Of a DNA stretch of 64,000 bases, positions 33,601-48,600 are shown in pieces. Both the position numbers and the translations under genes were made by a program. The stretch is from Steromphala cineraria (Eukaryota; Mollusca; Gastropoda; Trochida; Trochidae), in the NCBI GenBank assembly GCA_916613615.1, contig OU744725.1, positions 51,207,575 to 51,271,574 of the forward strand, in the 5' to 3' direction. Every line of letters starts with the position of its first letter. The first letter of the stretch is position 1. The notes below the pieces were generated by a model. The model was not told the DNA's origin. It saw only the letters and a list, made by a program, of their open reading frames with translations, and made no database searches.

Positions 33601-36600
33601 CTTTAAAGAGCCACTCTGTGAGATGATGGAGTCAGATATGCCAATTTGTTTTGATTTTTAGAAACTTACCGTATATTTTAATGTATAAGGCGAGTTTTTT
33701 ATGCCAGAAATTGGGGTGTCAAAAAGGGGATCGCCCAATACACAAGGTCAAAAACTAGAGGCCAAGTGAGGGGTATCTGCCAACCCAACAAGTAAAGCGA
33801 GTCAATGTTTATACCGGATGTCCATTACACAATCATCGACGTCATCTCAAATTTAATATTGTAAAATAAAATAAAATTGTCTGTCATGTTGACTGTTTCA
33901 ACGACCTGTTAGAAGGGGGGGTCACCTTATAAATGAGATATATGATTTTGGCAGCAATTTGGGGGGCTGAGAAAGGGGGTCGCCTTATGTACGATGTCGC
34001 CGTGTACATTCAAATATACGGTAAGCAATTAGAATGACAGTCATGCAATTTGATAATGTTGATAGGTACTTTAACAACTATTCATTTAAATTTGGGACTT
34101 GCAAGTAGGGCTTCCACGGGTACTCGAGTACTTGAGCCCTAGTCGGGTCCAAGTGGACTCGAATCCATTTTTGGGGACTCCAGCTCGAAAAGTGTTTTAC
34201 ACTGTTAATTATTTAATTTTTTTCAGTCAGTTTGTCTATATTGTGTGAAGACAGATAAAGAACAAGACATTGATGTCAAAATTATTCTATAAAGAACCAT
34301 TTAAAAGTCAAATTATACGTTATAATATCTAGGCTATATACAAATTCAACAGGTGTTTTTTTAACTGTTTTATGTTTAATGTAAATACATTGAATATACA
34401 GGAATCTGACACAAAACATTATAAATCAAATAATACATAGGCCTTGACTATCCTGATTTTGCAATTAAGTACGGTTTTGCCCTGAACTAAAATCAAAATA
34501 TGAGGCTAAAGATTAGGGCTTACTCCTTGATATGTTGATTTTAACACCTTTAAGTTACATTGTTTCCCTAAAAATAAACATATACTTAGTCAATCACATT
34601 GAGGCATGTTTTAAAAATCCTCCTGCTAGCGATGTCTTAATATAAGAATAATCAATGAGTTGCAAGGAATTACGGATTATCTGTCCTGAGTTAATTATTG
34701 TGATAAACTCCGAGCTTCAGCGAGGAGTTTGACACAATAATTCACGAGGGACAGATAATCCGTAATTCCGAGCATCGAGTTGGTTATTCTTTTTCTTACC
34801 CAAGATAATTTTGATGCGTAAAAACGGTAGAAAAAGAGAAACATTAAAAAACTACGCTCGGCCGGTAAAGTACAAATTGTATTCATACGCCATTCATAAA
34901 ATTGCTCACTACTTCAGGATGGGCGTCTCTAAGTAGTTCGCAACTCAAGATGTTATTTGAAATAGTTTATTATATTGATGTCACATTATATCCAAAAAAT
35001 ATTGTTTAATATTATAAAAAAACTCTTTTATTTACCGCGCACAACCGAAAAGAAAAAGTAAGACGTTGTTAGCTTTCGTTACGTTTGACAAGCCTAGTGA
35101 GGAATGTATGACGTCACTGTTTGACGTTACGACAGTTCGGCCAGCGACTCTCCCACCTAGCGCCGCCTTGAAGATTAAAACTTGTATTTACGGCAAAGAA
35201 AACATCAGAAGGTCTTGATTTCTCATTAAAAATATTTTAGTAATGTGTGACTTTCGCAATTTAAGTATAAGATTTTTCATCTATATCTTTCAACTGAAAT
35301 AGAAGATCCATGCGATTCATGAATGGATGCAAAAAAGTTCTGTCAACCAATCAAAATGTGAGTTATTTTTAGAAAAACTGTAATTCCCATGACCATTATG
35401 CAAACTTTAATACCCGGCATATCCTTGCCCGCTTGGGTAAGAACACTATTTTCGTTCTTTTCTTAAACAATATAAGCATATAATTGATAATGCATACCTG
35501 AACTTCTTTTTCAAACCTGGGTTGACAACATACTCTACTTTAACTACTCGGTATCTGGAAGAAAAATCAATTTATTAGTAAGAAATAATAATGTCATGAT
35601 TATTATTACTTCTGTATTGATATTTTATATTTTGGTTAAGATATCATTTAGCTCCAGAGCAAAAGGTTCTTTTTTTAATATCCTTATTTCAAATCATCAT
35701 CATCACCAACTTCTAGAATGCCAATCAAAGAAGAATCGCAATACACTCTCCTGTATCTCAATATATTGCGATATTGGGTAATCAACTTCTTTATTTTATT
35801 CAGCATTTCATGCAATAATGAAGTTGATTATCCACAAGAACGTGTTCTTCTTGATACCCGTCCCTTTGACAATTGGTAGAGTGTCTGATTCTCAACTTTG
35901 AGCATATGAGTTCAAAATTTGGATTTCACTCCCGTTTAGACATTGGAGAATGAAATACATAAAGTATCTGTTTTTCAAACGTACTGTTGTCCTGCGCCCA
36001 GAAGTCTGTAGAACTGGGACTCTGCAGTCCTGAAATGGAGATCTTCTGCGTCTCCCTTGAAGTTTCTCTCAGGTTTAAGAGAAAAATACACAGTTTTAGT
36101 CCCGGCCAAAGCTTCCTTCTCTCCCTTCACTAGCTTGGACAGGCCAGCTCGAATAGCCTGAAACAGTTTGAGATTTTTTTTAAATGTGAAGGGCAAGTTT
36201 AATATAAGCTTGCCAACAGATGAAAGGTTTTACCAGTCTTGAGTTGCTTTGACAAAATCAACACTTACAGTTGCAAAATAATGGATTATGAGTTAAAATA
36301 GGTCAATGATGTACATCCTGCAGAAACAATCAGGGGTTTGTAGGAGTTCTGCAGATACATATAAGGAATCACCGGTTGAGACATTTATTAAAAGAAAATG
36401 AGAGGACCATGAACAGCACAGCAAAGAATATTTTTGGCAAGAGTGATTTCTTTACAAAAAGGAAAACATCACTGTTGATTCCTGTTTCAAGAACACTTTT
36501 GGATAAGTTGAGTTGTTGCACTATATGATATTTAGTCAATAACATATCAAAGTTAGAAAACCTCTTTAATTTTGTGTATATATGTAGGACTCGAATCCAT

Positions 36601-39600
36601 GGCAGGCCTCAAATCCGTGGCGGATTTCCAAATCCATGGCGGATTTTCAAATGCATGGAAAATTGCCGTACCTACCAAAGCTGTGGCGTATTTTGTATTG
36701 ATTGTGATGAGATGTTTTCATCCTCTGTAGAATTGTGTTACCAACATTCAATTAATGTGTTTTCCTACATGTATTTAACTGTATTATGGGCCAAAATCTG
36801 CAATTGGTCAATAAGTAATGCAATTGGTACAACAATATGTTCGCCACTAAATTAATATCTTTAGGAAATTAGCCCTTGGATTCTCGTTAGACTGACTTTT
36901 TTAGCAGTTAGATACTTGTTGACTTGTTGACTATCTTTTTTTAACCCTTCGATCGGTATCAACAATGTTTTAGGGTTAGTTTATCTAGTGCAAGGGTCGG
37001 TAACGTATATTGTAGATAAAGTGGCGAACATATTGTACAGTGAACCTATAACACTAACCCTAACCCTAACCCTAAGCGTTAAAAAATCCCTAAATATGAA
37101 TCCAAGGGCTAAAGTAGACATTTAGTATGAATCGAAGGGTTAAAGAAGATAGTTGCAGCGAATTTATGACTAAAGAAGACAGTTGCAGTGAATTCAAGGG
37201 CTACAAGGGAGAGCTGATATTTTTTCCAAGGCTTAAATAGACAGTATGACGGAAATATGTAACATAATGCAATTGGTATTATGCTATCTCGGACGGCAAT
37301 AGCAGCTGAATTCTTTTCTTTCTGTTGGAAAATATCTTGCCTTCCCAATGAACAGCGGTTTCGTCTGGCGACGCGAACAGTTAGCGATTATGACGTCATC
37401 CGTCAATGACGTCACTTAACATGACGTCAATAAACAATCAAAGAATCAAATGCGCCATAGATTAGGAAATCAGCCACGGATTAGAGACCCGCCACAGATC
37501 TGAGTCCTACATATATAATTTCAGATGATACAAATCAGTTTACAAAATTACCTTCTCAAAGCGTTCAATCTTGATAGGTTTCCCTCCACCTTTAGGATAT
37601 TCCACCTTTTTCTTCAAGTCAACTTTGTATTCACGACCGTTGCCATCTTTTATTTCAATGGTGGACTTTTTCTCGTTGTAAGCCTTCTCAAGACAACAAT
37701 TAAGACCGATGGTGAAAGGTTTGGTCTTATCTCCAACCTCGTAAGACCACTGGACAAGATTTGCCACCATCTTAGCTTCCTCTTTCATGTGGTTCAATTT
37801 CTCATTCTCGATGAATCTATTAGCAAGTTTTTCACGCACCTCCGAAACGTCTTTGACCCTACCCTGTAGAAGGATTTTGTTATGACTTCGCTTTAAGATA
37901 ACCTTGTGTTTTTCTGCAATGCCAAACAGTTTGGACATCTGAAAAAGACGAGCCGTTTATTTCTTGAATGTCATAAAGCTTGGATGACATTCTACAACAT
38001 ATTATGAAGAATTTTGCTAAAATTTTGTTCTTTTTTATCTAAGTATATGCTTCAATATCATTGAATAAATATTTAAATAGATAAACAGTCTTTGTGTAAT
38101 CCATTGATATGTTTTATGTCAATGTATTATCAAACTTATTCTTTCCACATGTTAGGACAGAAAAATGCAAAATTCGGCCTTCTTAAAAAATTTCACCCAA
38201 TTATATACCAGAAGTTCTGAAATGGTTTAAATCAATAAACCCTAAATGAATGAGAATCCTCACCTCTTCACTGTCAAGATCCTCAATGATCTGTTCAAAG
38301 TTTTCTCCGATCTCCTTCTCATCAAACTCCTCTCTACAGCGTTCAAGGATTCTGTCCTGGGCCTGCTTGATGTTGTCCCGACTATCAGAGTACACACAGA
38401 GTACTATCTCATCCTCATTCTTGTCTGGGCGTCGAGATACTTCACCTCCGTGTGCTAAAACATCATTGGAAGGTGAGGTGAACTGAGGTGAGGTGAGGTG
38501 AGGTGAGGGTTCAATGCGCATTCAAGAGTATTACACTCATATTGAGGCTGCTAGTATTATTGTGTTAATGAAATCATATATCATTCCATCCTGCTACATC
38601 AGCATATATGTCTCCGCATAACGCTACAACCTATCCCCTGATATCCTCCTATAGTATTCTGTATATATATATAGCAAGCCAATCAAATGATGCCCTTTCA
38701 GCGATACCGGCAAACTGGTTTCTTGACTTCTTTCTGCGTGCTCACCTCGTGATTCAAATCAACCAATAGGAGTGCTATTAGATAATAAATCTGATTCTCA
38801 TTGCAAGCTTCCACTAATCTCCGAATAGCGCGCTTTTAGATTTCCAAGTGCGACATCTCTAGACAACAGTGTTTGGGGTCGAAATAGTTTGACTGAAAAC
38901 AGACAGGCTATAAATAGCGCTGAGTAACCATCCGTCAGCGATACGGCTGAATACTATAGGAGGATATCGAGGAATAGGTTGTAGCATTAGGCGGAGACTT
39001 ATACGCTGATGTAGCAGGATGATATCATTCATAATCATTTCAAATTTTCCAAATATCCAAAGGGCAAAAAGATCAAGGTTCATATTTGTGTATATTAGAA
39101 TGCTGCCCTAGGGTAAAATATCATTTTGTCAATGTGACAATTAATCATTAACATTATTCTTGGAGCTAGACAATCTGATAAGAAAAGATTGGAATCAACT
39201 ACAGGATACAGAGAAAACAAAACCAAAATTGGGAAAGATATAGGAGACATAAAATGTCAATGTTATCCACAGAGAAACATGAATTGTATGTAACATGTTT
39301 GGAAGGCATGAGCCTTCTTTATCATAACTGATGAAGCATATAACTCACAATTCCTTCTTTATCATAACTGATGAAGCATATAACTCACAATTCCTTCTTT
39401 ATCATAACTGATGAAGCATATAACCCACAATTCCTTCTTTATCATAACTGATGAAGCATGTAACCCACAATTCCTTCTTTATCATAACTGATGAAGCATG
39501 CAACGCACAATTTCTTCTTTATCATAACTGATGAAGCATATAACCCACAATTCCTTCTTTATCATAACTGATGAAGCATATAACCCACAATTCCTTCTTT

Positions 39601-42600
39601 ATCATAACTGATGAAGCATGTAACCCACAATTCCTTCTTTATCATAACTGATGAAGCATGCAACGCACAATTTCTTCTTTATCATAACTGATGAAGCATG
39701 CAACGCATAATTTCTTCTTTATCATAACTGATGAAGCATGTAACACAATTTCTTCTTTATCATAACTGATGAAGCATGTGACACAATTTCTTCTTTATCA
39801 TAACTAATGAAGCATGTAACACAATTTCTTCTTTATCATAACTAATGAAGCATGTAACACAATTTCTTCTTTATCATAACTAATGAAGCATGTAACACAA
39901 TTTCTTCTTTATCATAACTAATGAAGCATGTAACACACAATTCTCAGGTTTCTCTGCGGTTAACTCCAAGAATACATCTCTCCTTAAAGTTCAAAACGTC
40001 GTCATCCTTACCCCCCCTGTGATGACCACCTTGATTGGAGCGTCCCCCTCCTGCCCCTGTTCCGGGCTTGTGTCCAGCAAACACAGACCTGTAGGTGTTG
40101 ACCATGGACTCCTGGAAAATGACCACTCGGACAAGGGTCAGTTTTGGGTGCTTGTGTTTCTCTGCAAATTTCTTCACCGCATATTGTAATGAGGAGGCCA
40201 TTTTCTCGGGAGACATCTTCTGTCCTCCTGTGTAACATTGTAAACTAATATGAAAAAAGTTATAATCTGTGTCACTAACCTGATTTATTTTTCTTCTTTG
40301 TTAGATACCTTTGTGTGTTGTTGATGTCACTATATCCATCTCTTATGCTCGATTAATGGACAACAAAGACTTTCAATTACTATGACTCATATGTATTATT
40401 TAAACTCACCTGTGCCAAGAGCCGGAATGGAGACAGATTTCAGTCCTTCATCATTGACCTTCTCCAGACACCCCAGGAAGAGAGTGCCCCAGTCTCGGGG
40501 CGAGCCCTGAACCTTCAGGTGGACCAGCTTCTTACAAGCCAGCTTGTGTCCATCCGTCATCGCCATGTTTGTGTCATTGAACTCATCTCCTAGACAAGAT
40601 AATAAAGGTAGCTTTTTATTAATTCATTTTTAAATGAATTTTGATGATTAATTAGAACAATCAAGGTTGTCTGGTGATCAGATTCTTTCAGGACAGCATG
40701 TACATCATGGCAATGTTTGCCTAAGTGAACTTGTCTCCTTGATAGTTTTTTTGGTATTGGCCAAGTTAGAAGTCTAAGATCTGTTGTTTATGCTAGAGGC
40801 CACTCATCATGGTCATGTTTGTGTAAGCGAACTCCTTAACAAGAAAATTGTAAGTATAGTTTTTGGTTTTGTAGTATTGCCCAAGGTGAATTGGGGATAG
40901 TTCAAATGAAAGGTATCAAAAACAACCAAGTAATTGATAACCTGCAATATAATACAATTATAGACTGGTGATGAGGTCAATACCTGTTTTAAAGTCTGAG
41001 GTCGATACTGTTTCCTCAGGTCTGTCAAAACAGGTATTGACCAAATTCACCAGTCCATAATTGTTTTATTATGTCTCGGTAATAAAAACAAAAAGAGAAC
41101 AGAAAAATACAGCAATGAGCAGCATTTTGGCTCCATTGTTGGCAAGGACGGGTCAATGACGTCCTCGATAGTATGATCTCATGAAACAATGGTTTGACAT
41201 CATTGGGTCTCTTTATAGTAACTCTAGTCAATAACGCTTTTGGTCGGACTTGCGTTCAAGTCAGTAATTGTTAACTGTCGACTGTTACATGACCAGTTCT
41301 CAGCCAATCAAATAGCTGGGGGAAAATGCTCACATTAGGATATTTTTTACTTCAAAGAAATAATCCTCACGTTTGCTTGTACACTCCTCCTGAAGTTTAG
41401 GACCAGCCTTTGCCAGAACTGCTTTTGAAAGGGCACCTGTTGCAATGAAAAAAAATAGAGCCATGGGTTCTGTAGCTCATCAGACTTTTGATGGAAATAG
41501 GTTTTTGGGTTTTGACCCCTGTGACCCTATTTGAGGACGGATGGACGGATGGACACCGGACGCCATGCCATGCGATAAGCCCATCGGGTCTTTCAGACCT
41601 GATGAGCTAAAAATGCATTGAGTATGCGAATGGGGTAATGTAATATCCAATAAATGATGATAATTATCATAATCATTATCAGAAAAGAAAGTTTTAAAAT
41701 CTTACCAATTTCCCTATAAAATTTATTTTTTAAAAGGTGCATGTATGCTCAATTGAGCAATATCTGGAAATCAGTTTAACTCATATATTGATAAACAGGA
41801 GATGGAATCGAAGCATAAATCTTGTTCTTAGATTTCAGATCTCAACCGTAAATATATCATCATAAGTTTTATCTCATTGATAAATATTTATTATCAAAAT
41901 GATTCAATACTCACCTCTCTTCAATTCAAAAGATTCATCACAGCAACTGACAATACAGTCTGTTTTCTCAAGAGTTATGTCAGCTTTGAAAATTTTAACC
42001 TCAACGCCACTAAACTTGAAGTTGTCTTTGAAAAAGATAAAAAAATATTGATTAAAACAATGACAGAAAGAAATCCTTTTGCATTTAGTTTAATATTTCA
42101 TAAAATGAATTCAAATTAATTCGGTTACTTCACTTTTAATGTATATATGGATACATTAGTAACAATAGTAGTAAAATGATATTCAAATTGTATCCCAATG
42201 GCATTGTTTCAAATGGAAATTCAGATAAAATGAAAGTTTACAAATTTACGATATATTAATATAACAGAGTGATGGTAAGATCACATCTAGCGATATATGA
42301 CTCCAGGCGATCTAGGTGAGAGTCAAACACTATACTAATTGAGCCAGAGAGAGATAGTAATGATTTAAACTCGGCCTATTCCATATACATGTAGAAAAAA
42401 TGTTTCTTTAAATAATGCTAATTCATACCTGGAAAATGTCCTTTATCACTTCTATGATGGTCGGTCTTGTGGTGATGTGACCGCTTGCTTCGACCTGAGG
42501 AAGTTTGTCCCGAAACTTCTGTTTCAAATGCCTGGGTATCATGAAAAATCAATTTAGACTTTGTAGAAATATAGAGCACATTTTCACTATAGAAGAATGT

Positions 42601-45600
42601 AAATTCCTTGAGATCTATAATTCTTGATAAAAAATAATTTAAATTAAATTTTCAAATTTCAACTAGTGATTTTGCTTTTCTGAATATTTTTTTTGACATT
42701 TCTCTGTGTAGCTTGCCAAATTCAGGTCATATATATCACAGTTAAGCATAAGTGTCCTAATAACAATAACAACATATACCAATGAAAATATCAAGGAGCT
42801 TTACATTCAATGATAGACTGAAATAAGTCTTAAACCAAAAGAGATCATAATGATTGCACCTTTAATAGATTTTAAAAAATGCCTTTAATCTAAAAATTCT
42901 AAAATTACAAACCTTTTTGACAGCTGTATCTCTTGCATGTACTACAAAGGTAACAGTAGTTAAAGACGACGCTGTCTTCAGGAAATCAGCCGCAGTTTCG
43001 TGCATCAGTTTGGCAGAAACATCAGCAGGGAAGCCAAGTTTACCGGTTCCAAGAGCAGGGAAGGCAATGGAATGGTAGCCCCTGGAATCAGCCTTTTTGA
43101 GACACTTGGCAACAAGGGAGCCCAATACCTTGAAATAAAAATGGTCAACGTAAGAATTATTCCATTGCTTTGACATACATGTATATGTAAACAGACAGAT
43201 TAATTGAAATATCCGAGAAATCAACAGTACAATTTGTATTGACAAATTCTACATAGAAAACAGTGTTCTTCTGTAATAGAGGTAAATATTGCTTTTAGTC
43301 TTATTCCTCTCACACCTGTGAAACCAATAGCAGATATGTTTTTGAGTCCAAATTCTGGCCAAGGATGTTTGGGTTAAATGCTTGAATGATTGTAAATGTT
43401 GAATGCAATTGACTAACAACATGTGAGATAGAAATTTTAGACAAAAAGCAAACACCTTTACAATATAAAGTAACAGGCAAATTATTTTCATAGAAAAGGC
43501 AATGTACAAAACATGGTATATTTTTACATATTCAACAAATTGCTTGTTATTTGGCACTGCAGCCCTCCTAGTGGGGTAGAAAATATGTGCAAAATTTGAA
43601 AGAATTTTAATAATAATTTTTCTGTGACTGGTTAGACAAAAAATGTCATTGGGAATGGTTGTCAAGCAATATACCCTCATTTGTTGGTCATGGTATAATA
43701 AATGGACTCACAGATTCTGCTCTTTCTCCGCCATCTTTTTTCCAGACCTGAATAACTCCATGTATGATTTCTTTGCATTTGAGTTTGCCTCCCTTTGTCA
43801 AAGCAACCTCACCAACATTTATCCCGCTCGGATACTTTTCTTTGCATTCTTTCTGAATTCCATGTCCTCCATCTTCTAACAATGATTTAGACACTGCTCC
43901 AACGGAGAGGTTCAATTCTTTGTTTGTGGGATTAACTAGAACATCGGCCTGAAAAACACATTGGAGAATTGCTATTTATAGTAGTCAAAGTGCCAAAAGT
44001 GCCAAAAGTGCCAAAAGTGCCAAAAGTGCCAAAAGTGCCAAAAGTGCCAAAAGTGCCAAAAGTGCCAAAAGTGCCAAAGGCAATAAGAATTCTGGAACTG
44101 TGTAGAAGACATTCAAGAGCTTGTCAGAAACATATCTTACAAATCTTTATGGATAGTAAACATTTGTTGCACAAATCCAATATCTGTTTTGTTGAATTTC
44201 CATAAAACTAGTCATTAAAATTATAGATTTGTCATTATGGCTGAGTTCTTGCCATGAAACCTATATGAGTCGTCAATTTAAATTGAGTTATTTCAAGAAA
44301 TACCTTTTGTTTTGATAGTTCCCCAGTTTTCACAGTGATTCCATTTCTTGAAGGAGCTGTATCTGTTCCTGAAACATAAACTATATCCTGACAACATACC
44401 ATCAGGAAAAGTATAGACATACCCATTTGCATTCCTATTTGATAATTATTATGTATGTTTCCTTGAAAAACACAAACTAGATTAGCATTTGCAGGTCAAA
44501 GCAAAAGAAAGAGAATCACTGAAAATGAGGGTTTCAGCTTCCCCTGTTAAGCTTCTCTCTAAAAAAAAGTTTATTTTAGACATATATCAAAAAATAAAAT
44601 TTATGAAATTGCGACCTTGATGAATGACCTTGAATTGGAACCTGTCAAAAGAACACCCAGGGCTAAAATGAACAAATCATTTAAATGATATTTGAAGAAC
44701 CTATTTCTACTTTCTATATTTAATTAAAGGGTGAATTAACTGGTGACATTCACCGATACAATGCTATAATGAACAAATCATTTAAATGACATTAGATAAC
44801 CTATTTCTGCTTTCAATATTTAATTAAAGGGTGAATTAACTGGTGACATTCAATTTATCTTTTGACCTTGACCTTTGACATTCAATGTCACATAACTGAA
44901 CATTACAATCATGTTACAATATGAATCTTAAGGATATATATGATATAAAAAAGTTTGTTTTGAAATAAAGCAATTTTGGCAATCTTGTAACATTATAATA
45001 TTAGGCATAACACTATGAGCTAGCAACAGTACAAATTATTGTACTTTTTTTAAAGTTGAGACACTCTCAGGATTTGAACCCACACCTCATCTAAGTGTCA
45101 GGTAACAATGCAAGCACTGACCAAACAAACAGCTAGTCAAATCTGACCAGCAGTCCTTGGATTTCTAGTAATTTGGCAATCACGAGGTCCCATTTCCGAT
45201 GACAACTTGTTCATTATAGCCTTTGAGTAACTTGCAGTGCAGAAACCAGAGTACTTTATCAAATTTATGTTAACTCAGCACATCTTTTATTGCTGACCCA
45301 TAAATACAAACCTGATGAATCACTTTCAGACTCAGAGCCTGATCCATTAGAATCAGAATCATCTTCATCCTCATCTTCTTCTTCTTCTGCTGTCTGATGT
45401 CGAGGCCGAGCTCCAGCAAGTACAGCATCACAGGTTTTGATGAACAGTTTTGTGTTCTCCGACTTGAGGTCACAGAGAACGACCTCCCTGACCTCTGCCC
45501 CCAGATCTGATGTCCACTTTTGGCTAAGGGTTTCCACAATCACCTAGGTGAGAGAGATCAAAGTACAGTAGAACAGGGATATAACGAACTGGGATATAGT

Positions 45601-48600
45601 GAACAATCGGATAAAGTGAACCACTTTTTAAGTCCCGTCAAGAGCCTTTTGCATGGCGGCCAAACGTGAGTAGCGAACACCGGATATAGCGAACTAAATT
45701 CTTTGGTCCCTTGGAGTTTGTTATATCAATGTTTTACTGTACAGCTTTTTGTACCTTTTAGCCTCAAGTCCCTTGATTTGAATCAAAAACCTAAAAATCA
45801 TTTACTACACTAACAATTTATCAACATATATACAGTATACAGCATTTCCTCGAAAAAAAACCCCACTTGCCATGAATTGCTGCAATAATGCTAAACAATG
45901 ACTCTCTCGAAAACAACGTGTGTCTGGAGTAAAACCGAGGCCGCAAAACAGTGCAAGGAGTCATGCAGTGCTGAGGTAAATACAGCCTGGATACCCACAT
46001 TTGAAACTTGACTTATACAATCATTAACCAGAACCGAGGGGGTAAGGAGTGTTGAACTATAAGAACATCAGTCTTGTATACAAGGAAATACTGCAACTTC
46101 AAGAAGACATCTTCATACCATAGTCCGCTGAATAGCATTTGTAAATAGATTGTTCAAACATATACCTTCACAACCTCCTCCAGTGGGTATCCATTGCTGG
46201 AACCTAAAGCTGGGAGTCCAATGCTGTGGATGTTCTTCTTGTCACACTTCTTCAGGATGTTGATGAGCACTGTCTGTAAAAGGAAGAATTGGTGGAAATT
46301 GTGATAGTGATGTACTCACCAAAGTTTTTATGACTTCATAAGACTGAAATTGTCATTTGCCTAATAAGATGTAAATAACTATATTGATATTGCAAACAAC
46401 TATGAATTCACTAACCTTAATCTTATGCTCTCCTTTTGCATCTGCCTTGTATTTAGGAAGCATGGCATGAAGAACTTGTTTACAAGGTAAATGTCCACTC
46501 CCAGTACTGACAACATCACACTCGGAGAGTTGACCTTTGTCCTTCACAACACGGGTCGCATCGTCTTGGATACCCTTGCCACCTTTAACATTTTATTTGT
46601 TTATAATTTTTAGTTCTGAGGACTGAAACATCATTGTTTGTAAAAACAAATTTCAAACATGTCCTCCACTTGAATATGTTTTCATTTATAGAAGCAATTT
46701 GCTTTAATGCAATGCATTGAAAGAGTATTTTCATAATTTACCTATCTGATAATACAACCAGCATGCCATGTACTCACCTTTCTCAGCTATTGCTTTACCA
46801 AGGCCCGTAACAAGCTTGAGATCCTTTGTTGCTGCGTACACGATGGCATCAACCTTCATCTGGCAAAGGTCTCCCTTGACAACAGACACAATCCCAGCAG
46901 ACATCGTCCATGTTTTTAGAGGCTTCCTCCTCTTGTGTGCCTCTTTTGGGCATATGATCGTGTTCGTGCTCTGCTCAATCCCTGTTAGAATCTCCTTTCC
47001 ATTTCCCTTCTTGAAAAATGTTTTGATTCCTGGGGCAGGAATCCTGCAATCCTTACATTTGATGTTCTCCAATAGCTTTTCCATGTCTTTCCGAGCCTTT
47101 GCAATGCCCTCCTTCAGTCCAGCAATTTTCACACCGCTTGTGTATGATCCCTCTTCAAAATCTATGTGAACCTTTTCATCCTGCAGCTTTTGTTCAATTT
47201 TCCTTGCCTTAGACATACAGTGTTGCCTTAGAAACCTGACCTTTGGAACTTCAACTGGAACAAGAACATGACGAACAGTACGAATCTCAAAGAATTTGTC
47301 AATACTGTCAATGACTTCTTGGAAGACGTCATTAGTAGCAGCAACTGAAATGGTATTGGAATCCTCGCTCATCTCGACACTTCCTTCATGGGTTTGAAGC
47401 AAGGCCCTCTTTTCTTCCCTCCAGCTTGCTGTACCAAGATTAGAAGCTGATGCTGGATCAAGGCTTATCACCTCTTCACAAACATTTTCTCCAATGAATT
47501 CCTTAGCTTTCTTTATGTCATCGTCTCTTTCACTGAACAATGTGATGGACCTTGGACCGTCTGATTGCCATACAAATTTGATGTTTTCATTTTCCAGTTT
47601 AGCCTTGAAGATTCGACCCTTCATTATTCCAACTGCATGATCAGTCTTGAAACTGTGAGATTTGCTGCAGAGCTTTGCCAGAATCTCGTGAAGCCAAATC
47701 TGGACTTGATCAAGGTCTTTAGTTGGGCCCTCAAGGTTAACATTATTGCCGTGGGTATCGACATCAATACTAACTGAAGGAAAGTTTTCCATTGACTTTG
47801 TCTCAGTATTTGAAAGTTTGAGATATTGCGCTTGAAATGATTTCACTTCCATCACCTTGCTTTTCTTTGGTCCAGCCAATTTTTGTTTTACCTTCAGACT
47901 TGTTCTCTTAACATCATCCTGCTTTCCAACAATATAAAGTCTCTGATCGTCACGATGGTTATAAAGCTTTACCCTAAGAGCCTCCACAACTTCACCTAGA
48001 GAATCAATTATTCCCTGACTGACTTCAGAAACATCAAACCCTTCAACCTCAAGCTTCATTTCTTCAACTGATTTCCGGAAAGCATTCTGCACTTGAGCTG
48101 TCCATGCATCCTCATCAACTCCCTGAGCAGCTCTAGTACGCGACACTTCAGCCACTGACTCCATTTGTTGCTGCTTGTATTTGATTTGACCGTTGTATTT
48201 CCGCACATCTTTCTCCACTTTCTTGCTTTCCTCCTCAGATTTACTGATATATCGTATTTTCAAAGGCTCTACATCCTTAATGATGCATTTCCAGGCAGAT
48301 GACCCTTCTTCGTCATCCGAATCTGCCTCATCAAACCCTGAGATGTCTTCATTCATGACCACCTTCACATGATTTCCTTCAATTTTGTGATCCGATTTTG
48401 AGCAAACACTTTTTGCCACTGCAATAAATATAAGAAATCAACTTTAATTACATGATTGATTCTTAACATTAAAGCTTCAGGCAGTACAAGACTTGACTTT
48501 GAAAATTTCTATTTATTGTATTAGCCCTTCCTTAAAATGGACAAATTCTGTACCTGCAAAATCTTTAAACTTGACAACAGCAGAATGGTGTTGAAGTTTC

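Larger units (their letters stand above)
30695..36157 (-). other. PARP catalytic domain exons (23-27)
   Basis: Five exons encode the ADP-ribosyltransferase fold. The N-terminal part contains YRVVKVEYVVNP. The nicotinamide-ribose binding His is in VLAFHGTNEG (about residue 2667). The second triad residue, Tyr, is in YGGGVYFSEFPEYS (about 2704). The third position aligns with the Glu of DGKELIIYD (about 2758), with the downstream ILPCYIVHY supporting the alignment. The stop TGA is at 30695-30697. The intervening introns carry MITEs, a LINE remnant and a palindrome. Confidence 0.92.
40012..42025 (-). other. Third macrodomain exons (17-20)
   Basis: Exons 42025-41915, 41436-41371, 40589-40410 and 40227-40012. 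Recognisable segments: VEVKIFKADITLEKTDCIVS, GALSKAVLAKAGPKLQEEC, MAMTDGHKLACKKLVHLKVQ, LKSVSIPALGTGGQKM. The last exon ends in a Gly/Arg-rich loop. The usual N.AN ligand motif is replaced (SCCDESFELKRG), so ADP-ribose binding may be altered; this is an inference. Confidence 0.82.

Noticed and set aside
39312..39945. CRISPR-like array
   Set aside because: Units are directly contiguous with no unique spacers, and the genome is eukaryotic; it is a minisatellite. The same applies to 61826-62100.
43969..44205. KVP-repeat protein on the plus strand
   Set aside because: Translation of a 9-bp intronic tandem repeat inside the PARP gene.
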